This document shows, piece after piece, positions 11,302 through 22,300 of a stretch of 64,000 nt of DNA. Position numbers and translations under genes: made by a program. Within the stretch, counting starts at the first letter, position 1. The number at the start of each line of letters is the position of its first letter. Source of the DNA: Verticillium longisporum (lineage: Eukaryota; Ascomycota; Sordariomycetes; Glomerellales; Plectosphaerellaceae); NCBI GenBank assembly GCA_019188255.1, contig JAETXT010000006.1, forward strand, positions 1,240,001-1,304,000, given 5' to 3'. Below the pieces are notes generated by a model that had not been told where the DNA came from, did no database searches, and saw only the letters and a list, made by a program, of their open reading frames with translations.

Positions 11302-11430
11302 AGCATATCAATAGCGAGCTCAAGGATCAAGGCAAGCCACTGTCAATCATGATACATTCCGAGGCGCGAAGCCCCTCCGCTAAAGACTTTTGGATCGCTA
11401 CGCTAAAAACAAGTCATGCCGTCGTTCAAG

Positions 11431-13058
11431 TTACACATCCTGCTGCAGGTCCTTCTTCTTCTCGAGACCCATGGCCTTGTTCATGACCTCATCAGGGTCA
11501 CCCGAGGTGGCATCCAGAACCTCGAGGTTACCATTCTCATCACGCGCACCTGTGCGGTAACCAGCGTGGCTGCCGTACATGTACCAGGTGAAGCAGGTCA
11601 TGCAGGCGGCGACGATGAGGAAGGCGAAGATGGTCCAGTTGCCCATGGAGTACATGGGGCCATCGACCTTGGGGAACAGGAAGGGGGCCGAGATGCCGCC
11701 ACAGTTGGAGATGGCGATCATGCCGCCCGTGGCGAGGGCCGTGGCTGTCGAGCCGGAGACGGTGGCCGTGCGGTGCTGGTCTTGTTAGTGGATGGATCGA
11801 GGACAGCATGTCGAAGCGAAGCGAGCACGACAGGGGCAAAAACTTACAGCGACAAAGGGCAGGACAGCGGCGTTGGTGCAAGCAATGATGCAGACGGCAA
11901 AGTAGCGCACACCCCAGTGACGTACGACAGCGAGCAAAAGGTAGCCGGTGCCGACGAAGACGAGAGCGCCAATGACGTGGCGCGAGCGCTCCCTTGTCCG
12001 ATCAGAGTGCAGACAGTTGCTGATGATGACAATCATGGCGACGATGTTGGGCGGGACAGTGAGCAGCTGGGCGTTGTGGCCCGAGAAGCCGAGCGAGGCG
12101 ACAATGGTGGGCGCAAAGTAGCCAAAGGCGTTGAGAGAGTTGGCTATGAGGAAGTACTGGCTGGCAAAGAGCCAGAACATGGGGTTCGAGAGGGTCTCCT
12201 TGGCGACAGCGCTGTCCCAGTGCTTGTCGTTCATGGATGGGGCGTAGGGGCCGAGGCGCTTGACGGCGAAGGCGCGCTCCTCGGGGGTGAGCCATGCGGC
12301 GGTCTGGGGGTAGTCGGGGAGGTAGAACCAGATGAGGACGCCGACAATGACGGAGGGGATGCCCTCGAGGATGAAGAGCCACTGCCAGCCGTTGAGACCG
12401 CCCTTGTTGTTGAGGAAGGAGATGGCCGTGGCGAGAAGGCCGCCAAGGCCCCGGCGACGGCGACAGAGGACGCGAAGATGGCCATGCGCGTGGCGCGCTC
12501 GTCGGGCTTGTACCAGAAGCAGAGGTACATCATGATACCGGGGAAGAAACCGGCCTCGGCGAGACCCAGGAAGATGCGGACGGTGATGAGGCCGCCGTAG
12601 GTGGAGACGGCAGCGGTGCAGATGGTGATGATGCCCCAGGAGACCATGATGCGGGAGATCCAGCGCGAGGGCGAGAAGTACTTGAGGAGGATGTTGGAGG
12701 GGAACTCCATGAGGACGTAAGGCACGAAGAAGAGGGCGACAGCGACATTGTAGCGCTGGCCGGTGAGGTTGAGCTGCGTGACAATGTTGTCTTCGGGCGT
12801 GTCATTGTTCAATGTGCGAGCGTTTCCGAGGTTGACTCGGTCAAGGTAGTCTGAGGTGTTAGCGGGGAAGCAAAAGGGCCGTTCTGGAGACACAGGCAAC
12901 ATACTCAGAAGGTAGGAGACGCAGACCCAGGGCAGGATGTGAAGGTCCTGCTTGCGGACGATGCGGCGCTCCATGGCCTTGTCGGCGAGGTCGACCGTCT
13001 CGAGGCCCGGAATGTCGAGCGAGGGGGCGGGCGACCACCATGCCTTCCAGTCAACCAT
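11431..13058 (-). CDS. MFS transporter, anion:cation symporter type (allantoate/nicotinate permease-like), one apparent frameshift
   Basis: Exons 13058-12905, 12850-11848 and 11775-11431, with introns that carry GCTAAC or CACTAAC branch sites. Conserved phrases are YLDRVNLGNA in helix 1, FLGLAEAGFFPG (helix 4, Dal5/Tna1 family), SRIMVSWGIIT, and SNPMFWLFASQYFLI at the start of the second half. The expected product is about 500 residues with 12 membrane helices, carrying a small organic anion such as allantoate, pantothenate or nicotinate across the plasma membrane. The spliced length is one base short of a multiple of three. At 12443-12444 the frame changes inside a conserved stretch (VAGAL then GLLATAISFLNN), fitted by loss of one base from a GGG run on the coding strand. 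This is either a sequencing gap or a recent null allele. Confidence 0.82.
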
Positions 13059-13930
13059 GGTGGGAGGTGGGCGATGTGCGACGACTGAGTGGGTGGGTGA
13101 GTTGCTGAGCGGCTGGCCGAGGAAAAAGCCTGGTTCGAGAGGGGAGGCGTAGATCGTGAGAAGTCGTCGTTGAGAGCACTAGCCTGAGCACGAGTAACAA
13201 CGAACGCCTTCAGATTCAACGGGGCCTCTGGCAGGTTTTTAAGTCGTCTTCTTCCCCCTCATGGAAATATGTTCGGCTCTCTGCATCGTCTAGGCCCCCC
13301 TCCCCCTCCATCATCGGCCTCGCTTCTTGGCCGCAGAGCCGGAATAAGACAAGCGGGTCGTATCAGTTCGGAGACTGGGGACGGGATCGATATCTGCCAT
13401 GGCGCGCTTGGGTGCGCGAAAGAGAGAAAGAGAGAGAGAGATAAGGCTAGAGAGGCTGGTTCTGCGGTAGATGGCGGCTTCGGTGCCGCCAATGAGGGTA
13501 GCCAGCGGCCGCGGGAGCCAGTCAGACTGGTGACAGCAAGGCGGGCCAAAGCTTCATCGGCAATGTGCGCCGCCGGGCGCTGGGGAAAGCCGTCGGGGGC
13601 GGCGGGCGTGGCTTTTGGCTGGAAGGGGACTGACTTTGGTCGCGTTTCTGGACGTGTTCTTAGCGTTCGAGGGGTCATCCCCAGGACAGAAGACTCCCAG
13701 GGCAGAATCATCACGCAGAGGGCAGAGTCGTTGAAATGCCAGGCCAATGAGAGGCTACGGAGGCGCGAGATAAGGATGGAGTAACGAATCCGGGGATGCT
13801 TCGTAACCGGGTCGCAGCTCAGAGGTATAAGACTAAAGTTCACCCCCCCCCCAATCCGGAGAAACCTCGGGGGGGTAAATAGCATGCACAATTCAAGGTG
13901 CACGGGCCCTATGCATTGAGGATAGTACGG
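13059..13930. other. MFS upstream region with pyrimidine/purine tracts
   Basis: Promoter and leader of the MFS gene. It contains a GA-rich tract at 13419-13442 and a long C run near 13845-13855. Reading frames on both strands here are low-complexity and show no family feature. GC-rich sequence stops abruptly near 13930, where the RIP block begins. Confidence 0.5.
13419..13442. repeat. GA/CT microsatellite
   Basis: About 24 bases of nearly pure AG repeats on the plus strand, CT on the strand of the MFS gene, roughly 360 bases upstream of its start. CT tracts are common promoter or leader elements in filamentous fungi. Confidence 0.7.
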
Positions 13931-16900
13931 TCTGGAAAAGGTAGTTTAAGCGAGCATAAGGGCAATATATCCTAAGTATAAGCTAAGTATATATAAGAGT
14001 AAAAAAAAACGGAACTTCTTAATATAATAAAATTCTTTATATATACTTAGTATAAATGTAACGACGACCTCGCCTAATATAGACTCTTAATCTAGCCTCT
14101 ACGAAGAAGATATAGAAGACCTCTATAATACGCTACGCTAGAATAATTAGGAGCTTAAGGAAAACTAGGATAAAGCTAAAGATAATCGAAGTAATAAGAT
14201 ATACTATATATAGAGGATATACTAAATATATACTAATTATTAAATAGAAATAGAAGAGTTATTAGAAGCCCGAGCTTATCCTTAGAATCGTCGTCTCCCG
14301 AATATATTAAAAGAAGTTTATAAATATAGTAAATTCTTACTTAGAAAATAGCTTTCTAGAGTAGGTAGTATTATATATATACTCGATATATACTAAATAT
14401 ATATAAAGGATATACGAATACTCGAAAACGAAGATACTTCTATTATTATTTATAAAGATTCGCTAAGCTTAGAAGCGAGCTTTATAATAATAGGCTTAGG
14501 AATAGTAAGGATATATAGAATATTTATTATATTTTTATTAATCTTTTAGGATTTAATTCGATTTATTAATATAAAGCTCTAGAATATAGGACCTTTAATT
14601 ACTATTTAAGAAGTCTAAGACTACTTAAGTATTCTACTTTATCCTTATATATTAATAGGAGGAATCCTTTACTTTATTTCGTTTAAGTCTTAAATAGAGT
14701 ATATAACTTAGGAGTAAGCGATATAATAATATATAATATAAGGTAGATAGTAAGGGATATACTCTATATATATTAGGTATATATTAACTATATTTTAGGT
14801 TAGCTTTTACTTAAGATTTAACTATAAAAGGATTCAAGTAACTAGCCTCTAGCTTATTAATATAGATCCCTAGTATAGATATATCTAGCGTACCTCTTTA
14901 CGTTATATTAATATTAAGTATTATAAGAATATATATCCTATATATATTTAGTATATACTAGACTATAATAGGGTTTTATTTAAATCTTAACTCTAATATC
15001 TCCGAAGCGAAGATAGAACGCCTTAGAAGTAGCCTAAATTAATAAAAGCTAAATAAACTATTAAGATAGAGGCTTAGTTTACTATAATCTAGAGGTCCTA
15101 GAATATTAAGAAGCTTTACTATAATAGGGATAACTTAATATATAGAGGTTAATTAATTAAGTATATCGAGAGAGACTTAGTAAGTATATATACTATAGAT
15201 ATATTATATATATATTAAATATATACTATTATCCTAGGTTATATATATTAGATATCTATATATTTATATATGAGAATTATAGTATATAACCTTCTATATC
15301 CTACCCTAAATAAGGGTTTACTTTAAATACTTAAAGACCCTCTATAGGAATTAGGGCCCTATTAGGATTTAGGATGAATATAGCTATATAAGTCGGATTA
15401 ATAACCGCTAACCTTAGTATAGTAAGTGAAGCCTATTTATATACCTAGTATATATAGAGTATATCTTATATATATATAAAGCTTATACTATATAGGGTTT
15501 AATTATCTATCTAGCTAAGGCCGAATTCGAATCTAGGCCTATAAAGTACGATTTAATTAGTATATACTTTATTTCATTTAACGCTTCCTATTTATTATAT
15601 TATTATATCGAGGAGATTATTTATATTATTTACTACTGCCTAGGAATCTCCTATTAAGATTAGAAGATTAGCTCGTCCTAGGGTTATCCTAAGAGCTAGG
15701 CATTATAAGCCTAATAATAAATAAGAACCTAAGAGAGTATATACTTAATATATACTTAATATATACTTAAACCTTCTAGGAAACCTTCTAGTAAACCTAA
15801 ACCTCCGATTCTTAATATTATAATTCGGGCAAAATATACTCTAAGTAATTAATACTACCTTAAACTGCGATAAGAGGGTTATAAGAATTATAAAGAAGGC
15901 TAGACTTATATCTTATCCTAATAGCTATAATCTTCTTAGTAAATTAACTCTAATTATCGTCTATATATACTAGGTATATACTAAGCTTATATAATAATAA
16001 CTAGGGGTATAACGAGAGTTCCTAATCGATTAAGAGTCCCTTAATAAAGCGAAGTAGATTCGAGAGGTTATAATTAAGGATAATAGAACGTTCTTCGTTA
16101 TATATATTATATATACCTATACTATCGAATTCTTTAATTAGAAGGTACTATAATATAACCTCTCGTTTAAGATAGTACGTAGCGAGACGACTATTTTTAG
16201 AATAAATAGCTAGAAATCGGCCATTTAGCGTATATATATACTCCGTATATACTTAATATATATTAGACCCTAATTAATATTTATAGGTATTAGTATCTTT
16301 ATTTATTGCTTTACGAATATTAAAACGTAATAGGGCTATTAAGAGGCCTTCTAGAGAGTATTTTACTAATTATTATAAATAGCGAACCGCTCTATTAATT
16401 AGTAGTATATTAAGCTAAGGGTTAAGGATGTAATCTTTAATCTTATAATTAATATAGATAGTAGATAGTATAGAGGTAAGTAAGTATATGCTCGGTATAT
16501 ATAAGGTATATACTAATAATATACTAGGTCTCGGAGAGTATCTATATTATCTCGATATATCGAAAAGCTAAGAAGAATATCTCTAGTTTATCCTCTACTT
16601 CTATAAAGTATATATTAACTATAACTTTAATAAGAAATACTAATAATACCTAGCTAGATACTATATCTAGAGGCTTTAGGAATCGAAAATATATATAGAG
16701 TATCTAATATATATCTATAATTTATATAAAATATTCCCTAAGCTAAGATCTTAGTTTTAAGGGAAGAAAAAGCCTTAGATTATTAGTACTCTAGTCCTAA
16801 GCGAAAGCCTTATACTATAAGAAGCCTTAGCTATTATTAGTAGAGATACTAATATAATAGAGTCTTCTTAAGCTAAGGATAATAGGGTTTCGGGTATAAG

Positions 16901-18094
16901 GTAGTCTTTATTAGTTATAGTATAAAGGTAAGTATATACCCGGTATATATAGAGTATATACTTACTTTACATTTTATAGACTTCGTTAATAAATCTTCGA
17001 GGAAGTTTAACGAGATAATATTCAATTTACCTCTAGTATTTAAATAAGATAGAGAAATATATTACGAACTATATATATATCCTAGTCTCTATAAAAAGCT
17101 AGAAAGCGGTAGTAGAAATAAGCTAAACGAAGAATACGACTTCTATAATTACTATATAACTTAAGTAACCTATATATAGACGATATATAAGGCGCTAACG
17201 ATATATATACTAAGTATATATACGACCGTGATCCCGAGGATCTTACTACCTCGATAAGATAATCGACTCCTATAGCTTACGAAAGCTCGCTAGCTCTATA
17301 TATATAAAGCGCATCCTTAATATATATAATAAATACGCTAGTTCTAAGCTCCCCTAGTTTATATATATAGGATATATCCCTAGTATATACTCGCTACCTA
17401 CTAGTACAAGTTTATTACTAATACTATAATAATATACTAATAATATATTAAGAAACTAACGGCTAAGGGAGGAAAATATAGATATAACCCTAGAGCTTTA
17501 GATATTATAATATATATTAGAATAAGAGAAGCGGAAGCTTTAGGAGGTAGAGGAAGCAATGGAACTATAATATTAAATTATAATATTATAATAACGTCGT
17601 CTTTAAATAGAGAGAGAAGAGTAGGATAATTATATTATATATTATATTCGTATATATAAGGTATATATTATATATATTTCGTAAATATTATTATATTAAT
17701 AGGGCTAACCTAAAACTATATTAAAGTAAAGAAAAAATAACCCTATATATATACTAGGTATATATTATAAAGTAATAAATATTTAACTATAATTAAGTAT
17801 TAATTAGCTAGAATCTATCGAGATATAAAAAAAAATTAATCTCCGTATATACTACGTATATATATTATTTAACGTTAATGATAGTAGAGTTAGTGCAAGT
17901 ACTGCGGCGAGTACTAGCCTTAGGCTTAGCGGCGGCCTTCTTAGGCTTCTTAGCTATATATATTCAGTATATATAATATATAAGTATAACTTAGAAAAAA
18001 CTTACTAGGAGTCTTATTAAGATCGTACTTAGGGCTATAAGGGTCGAATATCTATTATAATTAGTATATATACTATATATATCTAGGATATATT
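13931..18094. other. RIP-degraded AT-rich block A
   Basis: About 4.2 kb in which CA and TG dinucleotides are almost absent while CG and TA remain, the expected end state of C-to-T mutation at CpA. No ORF survives. A 17-base semi-palindrome of the form TATATAC-N3-GTATATA recurs many times (for example near 14930, 15965, 16235, 16490, 16935, 17195, 17748, 17845, 17955), sometimes in tandem as at 15735-15775. The block continues at 25029 and was one piece before the Gypsy element at 18095-25028 inserted. The original element cannot be identified by eye. Confidence 0.8.
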
Positions 18095-18570
18095 TGTTAC
18101 GACCTGGCAGCTTCCGAAGGGGGAACACTGTCAGAGGGTTAGGGTTGCTGTTTGCAGAAGCTTAGGTTGTGACTCTGAGACGATGTGGTGTCGTAAGGCG
18201 TTGCGCACTCGTTACAATGGATACAAGGTAAGACTTAGATTGATCACTGTCGTGAGAAAGAATGTATCTACAAGTCCAGAATGTCCGTCCTTATATACCT
18301 GCCATCCTGTCCTTGTTGTGTTAGGTGGTGAGCTCATGTTGGATGGCTCACTGGTTAGTTGTTGGTGATCCATGATGTTAGGATCACGGTGTGTTATCCC
18401 GTGAGCCATTCCCTGGCTCACTGCGGCGTCCTTGGTGAGCCCGACGACTCACCCTTTATGTCTGAGTGAGCCATCACGTGATTTGCCAGGTGGGCCCGAT
18501 TCTTATCTTATCGCGTTCCCTGATCGCGGGGTCGTCGATTCGCGGCCGCCCTGCTTCCTTGGTTGTTACA
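18095..18570 (-). repeat. 3' LTR of the Gypsy element
   Basis: TGTTAC...GTTACA on the plus strand. Contains several GTGAGCC/GGCTCAC words at 18325-18475 (U3), including the perfect hairpin GTGAGCCA-TTCCC-TGGCTCAC at 18401-18421, and a telomere-like word AGGGTTAGGGTT near 18135-18150. Read toward the plus strand it lies 100 bases upstream of the antisense Zn2Cys6 gene. Confidence 0.95.
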
Positions 18571-18670
18571 TGATGCTCCTCCTCCAGGCCGATGTCCCAG
18601 CGGCCATAAGTAGTAAGTCCCAGCCGCCTGCGGTGGTTCTTCTCTTGTCATCCTTACTAACCATGACAAA

Positions 18671-19321
18671 ATGTCAGGTCGTGTCATAAAACGTTCGTCT
18701 GCCAAAACCGACCAAAGAAAGGCGCTCGCTGCTTTGATTGACTCCGAGGGCGAAATCAAGATGCCTTGTACGGGGTGCTTCAAGCGACATCTCGTCTGTA
18801 AGACCGCCCCTGGTTCTTCTCGCTGTGGGGAGTGCATCCGTCGCGGTCGCTCTTGTGATGGTGTGAGCGTGGTTTCTGCGCGTAAGTTGGTCCCTGGTGG
18901 GGTCATGGTCCTGTTTTCTAATGATCGTCTAGTGGAAAAGGCTCTTGCAGAGCAGAAGAAGCGAGAAGCTGAGATTGAGGATGCTGAAATGGAGTTGGAG
19001 GTGCTCCAAACGAAGTTGGCGACGGCCTTGGGTCGTTTGTCCCGTCTTCGCAAGATGCGGAAGGCGGCGAAGGCTCGTGGGGAAGAGTTGTTTGCTCGTG
19101 GGATTCGTCAGTTGGATGAGGAGGACGGCGTCCTTCCTCTGGGCGGGGACAACCTAAGCCTCGAGGCTCAGGAGGCCAACGTGGTGCAGGACCTTCAGGA
19201 GTGGGGTGCTAGCGGCGTCGTGGACTGGTCCTCGTTGGGCTTCGGGGAGGAATTTTCCGACCTTGGTCCTGTGCCAGGCGATGATATTCTTGGAGCAACT
19301 GCGGGCAGTTCAGGTTCTTGA
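18671..19321 (+). CDS. Zn(II)2Cys6 zinc-cluster/coiled-coil protein carried antisense inside the Gypsy element
   Basis: Intron-less 216-residue frame from an ATG at 18671. Six cysteines at residues 33, 36, 43, 52, 55 and 62 are spaced C-x2-C-x6-C-x8-C-x2-C-x6-C, the exact pattern of the fungal Gal4-type binuclear zinc cluster, with the usual basic residues (CFKRHLVCK, CIRRGRSCDG). Residues about 84-140 are a long heptad-rich charged helix (VEKALAEQKKREAEIEDAEM and onward), expected to dimerise. The C-terminal 65 residues are acidic with Trp and Leu (DLQEWGASGVVDWSSLGFG), like an activation region. It lies between pol and the 3' LTR on the strand opposite to gag-pol, overlapping the last 113 bases of pol, so the two strands code there at once. 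Function is inferred: a transcription factor that could act on the element or the host. I know similar small proteins as unannotated fungal hypotheticals. Confidence 0.8.
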   Translation: MSGRVIKRSSAKTDQRKALAALIDSEGEIKMPCTGCFKRHLVCKTAPGSSRCGECIRRGRSCDGVSVVSARKLVPGGVMVLFSNDRLVEKALAEQKKREAEIEDAEMELEVLQTKLATALGRLSRLRKMRKAAKARGEELFARGIRQLDEEDGVLPLGGDNLSLEAQEANVVQDLQEWGASGVVDWSSLGFGEEFSDLGPVPGDDILGATAGSSGS

Positions 19322-22300
19322 CTGGTTCCCATGTGTTTTCTTCATGCCCATAGTTCTTCCATTTGATCAAGTATTCTTCTTGTTTGCTTATCTTTCTGTG
19401 ATCGAGGATTCTTTCGACTTCATACTCGTTGGTATTTTCGACTTCCACGTTTGTTTCGAGTGGTGCGTTATGTGGTGCTGGCTCTAGTAGTGCAATGTGA
19501 AAAACGGGGTGAATCTTCATGTTCTCTGGTAATGAGAGGTGGTAGTTGGTATCCGAGAGTTTCTTGAGAATTTTAAATGGTCCTAGTTTCTTGAAATCCA
19601 ATTTGTCGTTTGGTCGTTTGGTTTTGATGTTTCGGCGGATGAGGTAGACGCTATCTCCCTCCTGTAAGGATGGTCCCTTCATCCTTGTCTTGTTGGCGTA
19701 CGTGGTCATTCTGGTGCGTACGAGCTCGAGGTCGAGCTTGATTTGTTCCTGGATCTTGCGGATGTTGACCGCAATGTTGGTCGCTTTTGGCGTGTCCGGT
19801 GCTTCGCGGCGTTCCGCGTAGGCTGTTGGGTTGTACCCGTAGTTGGCATAGAAGGGTGATTCCTTTGTTGACTCGCTTGGTGAGCTGTTGTATGCGAACT
19901 GTGCGATGGGTAGTAATGTGACCCAGTCATCTTGTTGGTAGTTGATATAACACCGAAGGTACTGCTCTAGAGTCTGGTTCGTTCTTTCTGTCTGTCCGTC
20001 TGTCTGCGGGTGAAAAGCCGTGGATAGCTTATGTTTGGCTCCAAGTTGAGCGATGAGTGACTTCCAGAAGTTGCTGGTGAAGAGCTTGTCTCTATCTGAC
20101 ACCAGTTCTTTTGGGAGTCCGTGTTGTCCCACAATGTTCCTGAGGAACACATAGGCGAGGTCTTCTGCCGTTCCTGTGGCTTTATACGGGAGAAAGTAGG
20201 AGTACTTGGTGAGTCGGTCGACGACTACTAGGATGTTGTCGTAAGAGGTCCCAGTTAAGGGTTCCTTCGATGGTGGCAGGCTGGTGATGAAGTCCAGTGA
20301 GACTGACTCCCAGGCTGCGGTTGGTACTGGTAGTGCTTTGAGTTCTCCATAGGGCCTGTGTCTCTCTGCCTTGCTTTTCTTGCAGAGGTTGCAGTTGCGG
20401 ATCACTGCTGTGACGTCCTGTCTGGTTCCTTTGAAGTCGTGATGTTTTCTGAGTCGGGCGAATGTTTTCGCTACTCCTTGGTGTCCGTGGGCCTTGGCCC
20501 CGTGGACTTGTTCGATGAGCTCTGTGGTGCTCTTGGGTGGCTTGGCGGGTTTTATTCGTGTGGTGACCGCCAAGGTACGGTGGTACGGGATTAGATTTCC
20601 TTCTTTGTCGCTTGCGAGGATTGCGTTATTGTTTGGGGGTGTGGTTTGTTCGTGGTCTGAGCGTCTGCTCAAGATATCTGCCCTGCCATTCTCAGATCCT
20701 TTGCGGTAGATGATGGTGAAGTTGAATTCCGAGAGGAATTCCGCCCATCTAATCTGTCGTTTGTTGAGGTCTTTGTTCGTTGTGAAGTGTGCAAGATTCT
20801 TGTGGTCAGTGTAGACCTTGACTTCGTGTCGTGCTCCGGAGAGATACGTTCTCCATTCTTTGAAGGCTTCGATGATTGCCATGAGTTCTTTGTCGTGTAT
20901 CTGATAGTTGAGCTCTGGTCCGTGTAGCTTTTTCGAGAAGAATGCTACTGGGTGCAATCGTCCTTGGTCGTCCCTCTGGCCTAACTGTCCTCCAATGGCG
21001 AAGTCGGAGGCATCTGTCTCGACTTCCATGGGTTTTTCGGGGTCTATCATCCGGAGGACTGGTTCGCTGAGGACGGCATCGATAATTTGGCGAAATGCCT
21101 TTTCTTGGGGTTCGTTCCATGCGAACTCTATTTCCTTGACCGTGAGGCTCGTCAAAGGATTGGCAGTCTTGCTGTATCCTTTTAGGAATCGTCGGTAGAA
21201 GTTGACGAAACCGAGGAATGCTCTGACGTCCTTGACGTTCTTTGGTGTAGGCCATTCCCTGATGGCTGCCACTTTGGATTTTTCCATCCTGATTTCTCCT
21301 GGGGTGATCGTATACCCTAGGAAATCTACTTCCTGTGTGTGGAACTTGGCTTTTTCAGGCTCCACTAACAGCTCGTGCTGGTGTAGTCGTGTGAGGACCT
21401 GGTGGACGTGTCCCTTGTGTTCTTCCATTGTCTTCGAGAAGATCAGAATGTCATCGAGATATACCACCACGAAGACGTCCAGGAATTCTCGCAGTACATC
21501 GTTGATCATGTTTTGGAAGGTTGCGGGAGCGTTGGTCAATCCGAATGGCATGACCAAGTACTCGTAGTGTCCTCGTCGTGTTCGGAATGCCGTTTTCCAT
21601 TCCTCTCCATCCTTGATGCGGATGAGGTTATATGCTCCTTTGAGATCGAGCGCTGTGAACCAATTGGCTCCTGCTAATGCGTCCCTGAGTTCTGATATCA
21701 GAGGCAATGGGTAGCAGTTCTTGATGGTAATGTCGTTCAACTGTCTGTAGTCGACGCATAGTCTTTCCTTGCCATTCTTCTTTGGCACAAAGAGAATCGG
21801 GTATCCTGCTGGGGATGTCGATGGTCGGATGTATCCTTTTCTGAGGTTCTCCTTGAGATACTCGTCGAGAGTATCCATCTGTCGAGGGTTCAATCCGTAG
21901 ATCTTGTTGAATCGGGGGCTCTCCCCTTCCTTGATTGGGATTTCGTGGTCGTAGTGTGTGTGCTTAGGTAGCACCGTGTCGACTTCTTCCCTGAAGATCT
22001 TTTCGTACTTCCAGTATTCCTTGGGTACGTTCTGCAGTCTTTCTTGCTGTTCTGTTGTGAGCTCCTCCGGGGTTGTCTCCTCTGAGTTGTCCCTATTCGT
22101 GAGGGCTAGTTGGAGGTCGCTTGAGAGACCGCTCGTGGGTCTTTCCTCAGGGGCTGACGTACTCCACTGGACGCGGCCAGCTGTCCAGTCAATCTGAGGG
22201 TTCCATTGTCTGAGCCATGGGATGCCTAGGATGATTTGTTTTCCTCCCATGTTGGTGATGTCGAAGGTTATGTGACCTTGACGGCGAGAGATGAACACCT

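Noticed and set aside
11416..12600. Long plus-strand frame rich in Glu, Gly and Asp opposite the MFS gene
   Set aside because: It is the antisense shadow of conserved transporter exons and crosses their introns without splice structure; its bias comes from the codon use of the real strand.
13931..18094. Introns or introner elements inferred from GTAAGT...TAG around the TATATAC words
   Set aside because: Only a few of the words show this setting and no exon can be read around them; kept only as an alternative within the motif finding.
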